DNA from: Salvelinus alpinus
Lineage: Eukaryota; Chordata; Actinopteri; Salmoniformes; Salmonidae
Direction of reading: 5' to 3'
Assembly: GCF_045679555.1 (NCBI RefSeq)
Contig: NC_092096.1
Location: forward strand, 22,661,211-22,725,210
DNA length: 64,000 nucleotides
The notes below the pieces were generated by a model. It had not been told where the DNA came from, made no database searches, and saw only the letters and a list, made by a program, of their open reading frames with translations. The position numbers and the translations under genes are program-made. Of this stretch, positions 47,460 to 57,200 are shown in pieces (position 1 is the first letter of the stretch; each line of letters starts with the position of its first letter).

Positions 47460-48177
47460 TTACTGAAAAACAACAACTACATGGAGGCCCCTGGGATAAA
47501 CAGTGTTAGGCATCAGGGGTGCTCTAGCATCTACAGCATCATTTACTATTCTAAGGTCTTGCACAACACGATAATCACCAGATTGTTTCCTAACAGGGAA
47601 AATTGGTCTGTTACATGGCGAATTCGGGCAGAGAACCAGAGCGCCTCTTTCAACAAGTGCACTATGAATGGGAATGGCTACCCAGACTATTTGCATAGCC
47701 CCCCCCCCCTTCTGCGCTGCTGCTACTCTCTGTTATTATCGATGCATAGTCACTTTAATAACTCTACCTACATGTACATATTCCCTCAATTACCTCGACT
47801 AACCGGTGCCCATTGACATTGACTATGTACCGGTACCCCCTGTATATAGCCTCGCTATTGTTATTTTACTGCTGCTCTTTAGTTATTTGTTACTTTTATT
47901 TGTTACTTTTTTTAAAGTATTTTCTTAAAACTGCATTTTTGGTTAAGTGCTTGTAAGTAAGCATTTCACTGTTGTATTCGGTACATGTGACAAATAAAAT
48001 TTGATTTGATTTGAATCCCTTTTTGGCTTCTTTGCTGAGAGGGTACTGAGCTTTGTAAGGTCTGTGGGTGCTTTTTGGAACAACCACAACTTGCGCAGCT
48101 CCTTTCATGCGTGCAATGTCGGTCTTTGATTTAGTCCACAGTTCTTCAGGTATATCTTTTAGCCAATCATTGATCAA
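47460..48177 (-). pseudogene. ERV pol remnant: N-terminal reverse transcriptase, split by a LINE tail
   Basis: The minus-strand fragment 48177-48017 encodes PEELWTKSKTDIARMKGAAQ and YKAQYPLSKEAKKG. After the LINE insertion, 47675-47460 encodes NSPCNRPIFPVRKQSGDYRV and VQDLRIVNDAV. This is the conserved start of gammaretrovirus-like RT. Frameshifts and the insertion break it; the catalytic core is not seen. Confidence 0.8.
47676..48016 (+). mobile_element. LINE 3' tail inserted in the ERV
   Basis: Starts AATGGCTACCCAGACTATTT and ends GGTACATGTGACAAATAAAA, TTTGATTTGATTTG. This is the 3' UTR of the family seen at 37895-38858. Includes a C run at 47700-47710. Confidence 0.9.
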
Positions 48178-48187
48178 CAGGAATTGG

Positions 48188-48960
48188 TTATTTTCTTGGT
48201 GTTGTCATTGCAGTAGCACAGTATGGGGAATAGAAAGTTGCTGTTGGAGCTGACCACTTTCTCTCTTCTTCCCAAGCCACCCAATCAGTTGTTTCCATCA
48301 CTTTCTTCATTAGAACAGCTACATCTTTCCATTGTGTTCCGGGAGCCTTTGATAAGCTACAGCGGGGAACAGAGCCAGGGAGTTCATACAGACTCATCTA
48401 AGTATCCGTCAGCAACACTCCAGCTGCTACGAAGTCTTTTCCTCTGTATATCCCATTCATGGTTATCTCCACTTTCTCTTTTTGTTTTGACAATCTCTGT
48501 TGGTATTCAGGGTCCTCTTCACATAAGGGAACAGCAGCAGTAGAATGTAGGTGTTCAGACACTTCCCGGTTAGCATGCAATGGGGAAGCAAGGGATAGCT
48601 ATCTCAGCTGTCCCTCAACATGTTGATCATTCAAGTGCCCAGCATAGTAACAATTCATCAGGCATGGGAAGATTCCATTTTCTCTCAATCCCAATGACAA
48701 TCCTTCTTCAGTACAGGCAACAGATAAATTCATTTTTTATTTGAGGGGGGCAGACAGGGCATAATTCTATGTTTGATTAGCTCAAATGTCAATAAAGGGG
48801 TTTTGGGTGGACAAAATTGGTCAATTTTAGCAGTTGACAGGTCTCTTCTGGTTCTTCATCATTGTTTTCTTCATTCATTTATTATTCTGTTTCCGCCTCA
48901 TCTCACGGTTGGTAGCCCCTCATCCACCTCCTCTTCCAAATGGTTTGTCCACCTGCACGA
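48188..48960 (-). pseudogene. ERV remnant between gag and RT, poorly recognised
   Basis: Minus-strand frames include CEEDPEYQQRLSKQKEKVEI (to about 48398) and LPGSVPRCSLSKAPGTQW, ATDWVAWEEERKW-like sequence (48397-48188). Their position suggests gag-pro or pol leader sequence, but I cannot assign a domain. Stops break all frames. Confidence 0.4.
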
Positions 48961-48985
48961 CAACAGGTGGTGACGGCCACTCTCC

Positions 48986-49403
48986 TTAGCCTTCTCCTAC
49001 TCCAAGACAGTGTCTTGAGAAATGCCCTAACTTCCCACTGTTGTAGCAGCTCCAGTCTCTCCTTCCGTCAGCAGGAGCCCCTCGTCCAGGACAGTGTCTT
49101 GAGAAATGTCCTAACTTCCCACAGTTGTAGCAGCTCCAGTCTCTCCCTCTGTCAGCTCCTAATCCAACGGCTCCTCCACCTGGCACAGGCCCACCCTCGA
49201 GTGGGTTATGAGGGGGTGGGAGGCCACCATCTCCGTCTGCTGGTGGAGGATTTGGTAGTGGCGGATACAAGGGGGGCCCCATGAAATGGTTGCCCTCGGA
49301 GAAAGGCCAGCCAGGCTTCTTCTCCTTCTTTCTTTTCAAGTTGGCCTCTCACAGAAATCTCCATCTGTCCATCTGGTCCAGTCTTATGTTTGGTTTCAAT
49401 CAA
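48986..49403 (-). pseudogene. ERV gag 3' end: nucleocapsid zinc knuckles
   Basis: The minus strand encodes a Pro/Gly-rich stretch and two CCHC boxes. The first is intact (CYNCGKLGHFSRHC). The second is a duplicate in which the second cysteine has become serine (CYNSGKLGHFSRHC). Nucleocapsid knuckles bind viral RNA. Upstream gag (matrix/capsid) was not recognised. Confidence 0.8.
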
Positions 49404-49450
49404 ATCAAATCAAACTTTATTTGTCATGTGTGCCGAATACAACAGGTCAG
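49395..49450 (-). repeat. LINE 3' tail fragment
   Basis: AATCAAATCAAATCAAACTT, TATTTGTCATGTGTGCCGAA: a LINE 3' end in reverse orientation. Confidence 0.75.
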
Positions 49451-49979
49451 CACACCCCTAACAAATGTTTTATCCATTACACTACACGGCCCTTTTGGTT
49501 ACCAGCATGGATCCTCCATCCTGCTCTTACTATTTCCCTTTCCCATATTAAATCCTTTGTTGAACTCTTTAGAAAAAACATCCAGTTTATCACACCATCC
49601 CACACTCACACAACTCTCACACCGGGGCTAAGCCCCTGTTCAGTTAATTAGTCAATCATACAATACTCACATCCACATTCACTCAGTACTATTCCCAAAC
49701 ACATTCAGTAATCTCCCTTATCACTCCTTATGCATCTTCAACGATTATCTTGTTGTTACTTCCTATGCATACATATGTATCTTCAACGGTTCTCTTGCCG
49801 CTACTTCCTGTACATATAAAATAGCACCTTGTGCTCAATAACACCTTGTGCTATTATCATTGATTCTCAGACCACGTAGACACTTCTCATAAATGCCTGA
49901 AGACAATTGTCAGTGGGGTTTTTCCTTCCCTCACTCTAGCCTTCTCCTAAGGCTAGTTATAGCGTTCTCTTAAGACTTT

Positions 49980-50202
49980 TGGGCTCCCGAGTGGCACAGC
50001 GGTCTAAGGCACTGCATCTCAGTACTAGAGGCGTCACCACAGATCCTGGTTAGATTCCAGGCTGTATCACAACTGGCCGTGATTGGGAGTCCCATAGGGC
50101 GGTGCACAATTGGCCTGTCCGGGTTAAGGTTTGACTGGGGTAGGCTGTCATTGTAAATAAGAATGTGTTCTTAACTGACTTGCCTAGTTAAAAAATAAAA
50201 AG
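49980..50202 (+). mobile_element. tRNA-derived salmonid SINE (GGGCTCCCGAGTGGC head)
   Basis: The head GGGCTCCCGAGTGGCACAGC and GATTCCAGGCTGTATCAC (B-box region) is followed by GATTGGGAGTCCCATAGGGC. The tail is AATAAGAATGTGTTCTTAAC, TGACTTGCCTAGTTAAAAAA. Inserted in the ERV leader. Confidence 0.92.
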
Positions 50203-50503
50203 ACCATGTTACCTTTCTTCATTTTTATGTTTGGTTTTATTGTTGTATTTTTTTTTCTTCTACACATTCATTTAAATTGACTAACTGAAATCAGTTGAGT
50301 TGTCCTTCTAGGTTTCGTAGATGTGTTTCCTCCCAGACGTGTCCCACAGTGGAGGTCTGTTACGGGTGGGTCCTCACCCTCTTTAAGTGAGATGGGAATT
50401 TCCCTTTATGCCTTCCCAAGAATGTGCCACCGGTGTTCCCTCTCAGACCTTCACTGAAGGATCACGTCGAGAAGATCAAACATCCTGTTCATGACGCCAG
50501 GAT

Positions 50504-50884
50504 TGTCGTGGAAATTCACCACTAAGGACTCAAACTCAATGTAAACGAATCAATCTTAATTATAATGGCCAGAGAGGTTCACAAACTCTATCCAAGCTTG
50601 ATGAAAACTCTGAAGAGGGTGTTCCATTTCAGTCCTCGTATACTGCTACACAAACAAGTCATATAAGCATGATTTACATTATTCATTATTTATCATTAAT
50701 GTTGTTTGCTGCACGTGACTGACTGACACCTCATGATGACTGACCCTTAAACTGAGATACTGATTTTGGTTCCCAAAACAATGTTGTGGGCGTACTGCCA
50801 ATTGGTCTGAAGAGGAGGTCACAGTCACCTGGAGGGATGTGTACAATTCATTGCTATCTCTTCAGACAACAACATTTTCCCTCA
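50504..50884 (-). repeat. ERV 5' LTR
   Basis: On the minus strand it starts TGAGGGAAAATG and ends ATTTCCACGACA, with TATATGAC as a possible TATA box. It is paired with 39756-40178. Confidence 0.85.
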
Positions 50885-51269
50885 AGTCCAATATCTTGAA
50901 AACCTGACATGCAAAACATTTTGGAACTGTATCAACAGTGGACTAGTGATTTTATTTTCTGAAAGATACATTTTTGAGTGGATTCTCCCTTTAAGAATTT
51001 CATAATTTAACCACCAAGGCAAAGGATTTCATAAGGAAATAGTTAAAACATGTATTTGATAAATAGCACTGTAACAGTATAACGATTACAGTGTATGGAC
51101 TTCGACAGTAGCCTACAGCAAAGGTACATTTAGAAGAATATAATAGATTTTGTATGGACTTGTAAACATTGGCCACGTGAGTTGAAATCTAAGCAGGGCA
51201 TTATCCCAAGCGGAACAGATAGCGTTCCTCTTTCAGGGGGGAAGATTTAGCATCTAGCACCGACCGATC
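50885..51269. other. zc3hc1 upstream region
   Basis: The first 100 bases are the right half of the repeat into which the ERV inserted (compare 24845-24990). The remainder to the start codon is the zc3hc1 5' flank; no clear promoter motif. Confidence 0.5.
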
Positions 51270-54200
51270 ATGGCGACCCTTGGCAGTCGTGGAAATTGTC
51301 TTGACAATTCTCCAAACAGACAATTAAAATCTGTTTTAGCAACTCCAGAGAAAGTCCGTGAACTTCTTAACGCAGGTGTGTTGTCGGATGAAAACAGATC
51401 AACTGGGTAAGTTTTTGGAGAATCTACGAATGCAATTTTTTAGGGACCTAACGTTAACTAGTTAGCTAGTTAGCGTACTGTGGCTGGCTCGCCATCTAGC
51501 TAACTAGGTACCCAGTTACGGATCTAGTTTCCACATGTTTCAATACATTAGCAAGCAAGTTGCACACTTTATAGAGACAGGTTATTTTTTTCTTGATGCC
51601 TTTCTTACTCGACAGCTAATTTGTGTTTGTCTGTTTTGTTATTTACAATACTGTCTAGCCATTATAACGTTAGCTGGCTATAAAGTCTAGCCATTAGAGC
51701 TGGCTATGTTACGTAAACGGTCAATCATATATGCAATGTAAATAATAATCACAAATGATCAAGACATTTAATTGCAGTATTGTTTTCATAGTAGCTGCTG
51801 CATGCACCACTGTAGTAACATGCAATGTCTTCGAGTGTGAACTTGGTTATGTTTTTTTTTAACCATATTTGATTGCTCACATGAGTCCACATGTGTGTGC
51901 ATAAATTAGGGTTTGTAACTATTCAATTACTGGAGTGGCTATGTCATAACCCTCGAAGTACCAGCATGAGGTAAAAATGGCATCCATATTGGTCAGGGAG
52001 AAATCCAAACCAGTGTAATTGGAATGAACGGCAGTAGAGGCATAGTCCTAATTGTACTTATGCGGGAAAATAAAAGTAAGGTATGTGTTATATCAGAAAT
52101 TGTGTAATTGTTCTCAACCTAAAATATTGTCACATCATTTAATAGTTTATACAGGTTTTATACCAATGTTCTGTATAAATATCCTCTAAAATATATGTAA
52201 ACAGACCATCATTAATATCTAATTGTTTGTTTTCTTGGAAAGATGTGAGTGCTATTATATAATATCAGTGTTTGTTGCATTTACAACTTGTCTAAGTCCT
52301 ATCATCAACTGATGTCAGCCAGTGTCTGGCTGTGGATTGACTGCATTGTTTGAATGGAATGTTGGCATATTGGCAGTTAATTAAAACAATTTATGGTATC
52401 ATACCTCTAAAACTATCTGGCTAGCTAGCTAACAAACGTACAGTGCAGATAAATGCATTATGAAAGGGATGATCAACAAGTGGCTATATCTTCTATTGAA
52501 AATAATAATGTGTAAGGTGTGTTTAGCGATGTGCTAGCAGAGTGGCATTACTTTCCAGAGAACGCATACAGCCTCGAGTTGATTATCCCTTTTAAACCAT
52601 GGCTATAATTTAACACATTTGCCACTAGAAATGTGTTAAACATCCACTGAAGTAGCTAGCAAGTTTACTAGATAGCTACAGTAATTGCCGTGGTAACCAA
52701 TGTGAGAGAAATTACGTATTTACCTGATTTGTTGAATATTAATAGTTAACAACTATATGCTTAACAAATAGTGAGAGTTATTCATGACTACTAATGCTGT
52801 GCTTCGGTAAAGGGTTGGCTCCTCTCTTACACGTTCACTCCCCTCAGCTGGTCTAGGCGTGTAGTCAAGGACTTTCTTGGCGACTACGGGATAGAGAGAA
52901 CTTGAGGGACAGAATAACCTGTTAGCTTTGCTTCTGAGTAACTTGGTCACACAGCATAAGACAAGAGTGACCACAGTTCTTGAGTCTTTCCTTTTCTTTT
53001 GCTAACTTCCAAGGGCACAGCTGTGTGGAGGTATGGAGAGAACAGAGGCTAGCTTGAACTGAAAGGAGAAACGGAACTGCTGTTATCACTTGTTTGTGAG
53101 CTATGATCTCACACAACCAATACACATAGGCACAAGGAGATAACAAGGTAGCTTATGATGCCCCGGGCTGCTGCGGATGGGTGGAACCAACCATGACTAA
53201 GCAATTTTTGGGTTTCTATATAGACCCCTTGCGTTTCTGTATTATTCGGACTCTCAACGATCACTTCCGGGTGGTTATAGACCAGCTCCATCATTGCAAA
53301 AATTCATCGATATTAAAGTATAATTGTTTGAAGAATTAACAAAGTCTCTCCTTATTGGTTAGAATTTCCACGACACCAAACAAACAGACTTGCTAGTTTA
53401 GCTAACCAAACCATCAGTCCTAGCTTGCTATTATGAAAATCAAATTCAACAATACCAATACTGTTTTCAAGTTGACTTTTGCTTTCAAAAGCAGCTCAAA
53501 CAAAACATGTAAACATGAACTATGGCCATTGAATTCTACCATACAAATATACTGTGCATTATAGGGAAATAATGCACGCTCTGGAATGCCCTTCAGGCCA
53601 ATCAGAAACACGTTTTCAACGATGCTATGGTATAATTAAGCAATAAGGCCCGAGGGGGTATGGTAAACTCAGCAAAAAAAGGAGCGTCCTCTCACTGTCA
53701 ACTGAGTATCTTTTCAGCAAACTTAACATGTGTAAATATTTGTATGAACATAACAAGGTTCAACAACAGACAAACTGGACAAGTTCCACAGACATGTGAC
53801 TAACCGAAATGGAATGTGTCCCTGAACAAAGGGGGGTTCAAAATCAAAAGTAATAGTCAGTATCTGGTGTGGCTACCAGCTGCATTAAGTACTGCAGTGC
53901 ATCTCCTCCTTATGGACTGCACCAGATTTGCCAGTTCTTGCTGTGAGATGTTACCCCGCTCTTCCACCAAGGCACCTGGAAGTGCCCGGACATTTCTGGG
54001 GGGAATGGCCCTAGCCCTCACCCTCCGATCCAACAGGTCCAAGACATGCTCAATGGGATTGAGATCCGGGCTCTTCACTGACCATGGCAGAACACTGACA
54101 TTCCTGTCTTGCAGGAAATCACACACAGAACGAGCAGTATGGCTGGTGGCATTGTCATGCTGGAGGGTCATGTTAGGATGAGCTTGCAGGAAGGGTACCA

Positions 54201-57200
54201 CATGAGGGAGGAGGATGTCTTCCCTGTAACGCACAGCGTTGAGATTGCCTGCAATGACAACAAGTTCAGTCCGATGATGCTGTGACACACCGCCCCAGAT
54301 CACGACAGACCCTCCACCTCCTCAGTGTAACGCCCATTCCTTCGACGATAAACGTGAATCCGACCATCACCCCTGGTGAGACAAAACGCGACTCGTCAGT
54401 GAAGAGCACTTTCTCCCAGTCCTGTCTGGTCCTGCGATGGTGGGTTTGTGCCCATAGGCGACGTTGTTGCCAGTGATGTCTGGTGAGGACCTGCCTTACA
54501 ACAGGCCTACAAGCCCTCAGTCCAGCCTATTGCGCACAGTCTGAGCACTGATGGAGGGATTGTGCGTTCCTGGTGTAACTCGGGCAGTTGTTGTTGCCAT
54601 CCCGTACCTGTCCCGCAGGTGTGATGTTCGGGATGTACCGATTCTGTGCAGGTGTTGTTACACGTCGTCTGCCACTGCGAGGACGATCAGCTGTCCGTCC
54701 TGTCTCTCTGTAGCGCTGTCTTAGGCGTCTCATTGCAATGTATTGCCCTGGCCACATCTGCAGTCCTCATGCCTCCTTGCAGCATGCCTAAGGCACGTTC
54801 ACACCGATGATCAGGGACCCTGGGCATCTTTCTTTTTGTGTTTTTCAGAGTCAGTAGTAAGGCCTCTTTAGTGTCCTAAATTTTCATAACTGGGACCTTA
54901 ATTGCCTACCGTCTGTAAGCTGTTAGTGTTTTAACGACCGTTCCACAGGTGCATGTTCACGAATTGTTTATGGTTCATTGCACAAGCATGGGAAACAGTG
55001 TTTAAACCTTTTACAATGAAGATCTGTGAAGTTATTTGGATATTTATGAATTATCTTTGAAAGACCGGTACATTTCTTTTTTTGCTGAGTTTATATGGCC
55101 AATATACCACAGCTAATGTCTGTTCTTACGTACAACGATCCGCGGAGTGCTAGGACACAGCCCTTAGCCATGGTATATTGGCCATATATCACAACCCCCT
55201 GAGTTGCCTTATTGCTATTGATGAACTGTTTACCAACATAACTAGAGCAGTGAAAATAAATGTTTTGTCATTCCCATGGTATACGGTCTGATATACCACG
55301 GCTTTCAGCCAATCAGCATTCAGGGCTCGAACCACCCAGTTTATAATTTACACTATGTTATTACAGCACTGGCAAACCATGGTTGACCAACTCCCTGACC
55401 AAAATGGCTGACCTTTATCCATCATAAGAAGGTCCATGACCGTTCTAGTATTCTAATTCCTAATTCTATGGTTGGTACACTGTGTACATGAGATATTGCT
55501 GACTTGTGCGCGACACAGAATATCATACGTAACATTTTTAAAGTACCCTATACGAATTGTTGTATTTGATGAATGTTTGTTTAGCCCTATAACTATAGCT
55601 AATGCAAATTCCTTCTGTGAAATGTTTTTTCTTCTTGTGAATTTCAGTGTTCAGGGGGAGCTGGATAAGGTGGCACCAAACGGCAACAGTCAAGTTCCTT
55701 GTGAAGCGTCTAACAAAGAAGCCTTTTTCACAAGAGTGGAGTCATACTCTATATCCTTTCCGCATCCAAGCCGTGACATTACATGTTGTACTGCCAAAGA
55801 GTTGTGTGAATAACCTTTTGAGTAGTACTGTAGTTGTCCAGCACACCCTTTGTGTTGCCTTTTACACACTAATAACATTGCCTACATTCCCCTTTTCACA
55901 TTTTCCATCAATAAATACTTTTCCACATTTATTTAATCATAATGCTCATTATGATCATTTCTAGTGTGCTGTGTAAACTTTCTGTGTAAAACGTTTCCTT
56001 AGCGGAAGCACTGTCTGAGATGGGCAGGAAAGCCTCGGACTCTCTCCCCCCTGAAGTGTGCCAGCTATGGCTGGATCAACGTGGGATGTGACATGTTGAA
56101 ATGTTCAAGTTGCCAGGCTTTCCTCTGTGCATCACTACAACCAACCCTGGACTACCAGAAATGTGAGCAGAGCAACCGGTTTGACACGTCTGCTGAACTT
56201 TCAACCATTATTGCAAAAGCCTTTGTTTTTTAAAATTAAAACACAGAATGTTGTCATTAATTTGTAGCTAAATACTTTTAGCGGTTGGATCAATGTTTGC
56301 CCCTACTTCTTTCCTCTCCATAGATGATTCCCGGATAGCAGAGATAACTAGACAACTACAGACACAGCATGAGAAGTTTTGTCCATGGCCAGACTTTCCA
56401 TGCCCAGGTAATGCACAACTTTAATTAATTAATCCTCTTGTTGATTGGAGGTGGGTACATTTGTCTGTGTTCATTAGGCAACAAAAGGAAGAAGTTGTAT
56501 GGATGTACTGAAACAGGGAGGGACTACCTGGACTTGTCCAATAAGAAACAGTAATTTTCTATTTATGTTGTGTGCCTTACTGAACATGACCGTGATGTTG
56601 TATTGCCGTTTTAGACCGGTTCTGGCTTGTCCCGGCGAACGAGCCATCAGTGCTGCTCAGTGCTTTCCTGGAGCGCTTTCACACCACCTGTCTCCTGGAG
56701 CAGCAGCTACCTGCCATGAAGCCAGAACAGCTTAAAACCATGGTGAGGGAGGGGAGCCATGTTCCTACACAACAATGAATCGCCTATAGAAAGACGGGCT
56801 CTGTCCAGATACTAACCCCCTCTGCTAGCCCCTTCTGCTAGCCCCTTCCCCTTGTGGAGGTCTATCTATGAACCCTTGGTTTGGGAATGCAGTTTAGCTG
56901 TTTCCCACATGGCTTCTTGCACTACGATCCATTATCCTTTGCAAAAAGAGAATCCCTCCCATCTCACCACTTTGTTTCCCTGCAGTCTTTGACGGAGGAT
57001 GTGATCAGCGTTCTACTGCAGTTGATTGAGGAGGAACAGAAGAAGCAGGGCAGGTCCCCTCTGAAGTCCACCTCTGAGGCCCTGGCTGTCCAGGTAGCTG
57101 CCTGCATCGTGGCCCTCTGTGGCTGGACTGGAAGGTTAGATATGAGAACAAGTCTGCCATTCTCCTTTTTATTGACCAAGAAATGTGGAGGCGAAACATT

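Larger units (their letters stand above)
39756..50884 (-). mobile_element. Endogenous retrovirus-like provirus, decayed, with nested insertions
   Basis: Two related LTRs in the same orientation (39756-40178 and 50504-50884) enclose minus-strand gag and pol remnants. Both LTRs start TG and end CA in the sense direction, and 4-base AGTC copies flank the whole (39752-39755 and 50885-50888). A purine tract (AAAAGGAGGGAAAG, minus strand, 40179-40192) abuts the 3' LTR. A primer-site-like TGGCGTCATGAAC (minus strand from 50499) lies four bases inside the 5' LTR. Inside are a Ty3/gypsy element (41226-46638), a LINE tail (47676-48016), a second LINE-tail fragment (49395-49450) and a SINE (49980-50202). 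The retroviral part left is about 5 kb. All reading frames are broken; no env could be recognised. Confidence 0.82.
53620..55345. repeat. MITE-like host repeat split by a Tc1 element
   Basis: GCAATAAGGCCCGAGGGGG on the left pairs with CCCCCTGAGTTGCCTTATTGC on the right (inverted). ATATGGCCAATATACCACAG and GATATACCACGGCTTTCAGC mark the family, also seen at 39165-39310. The Tc1 at 53666-55091 sits within. Confidence 0.65.
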
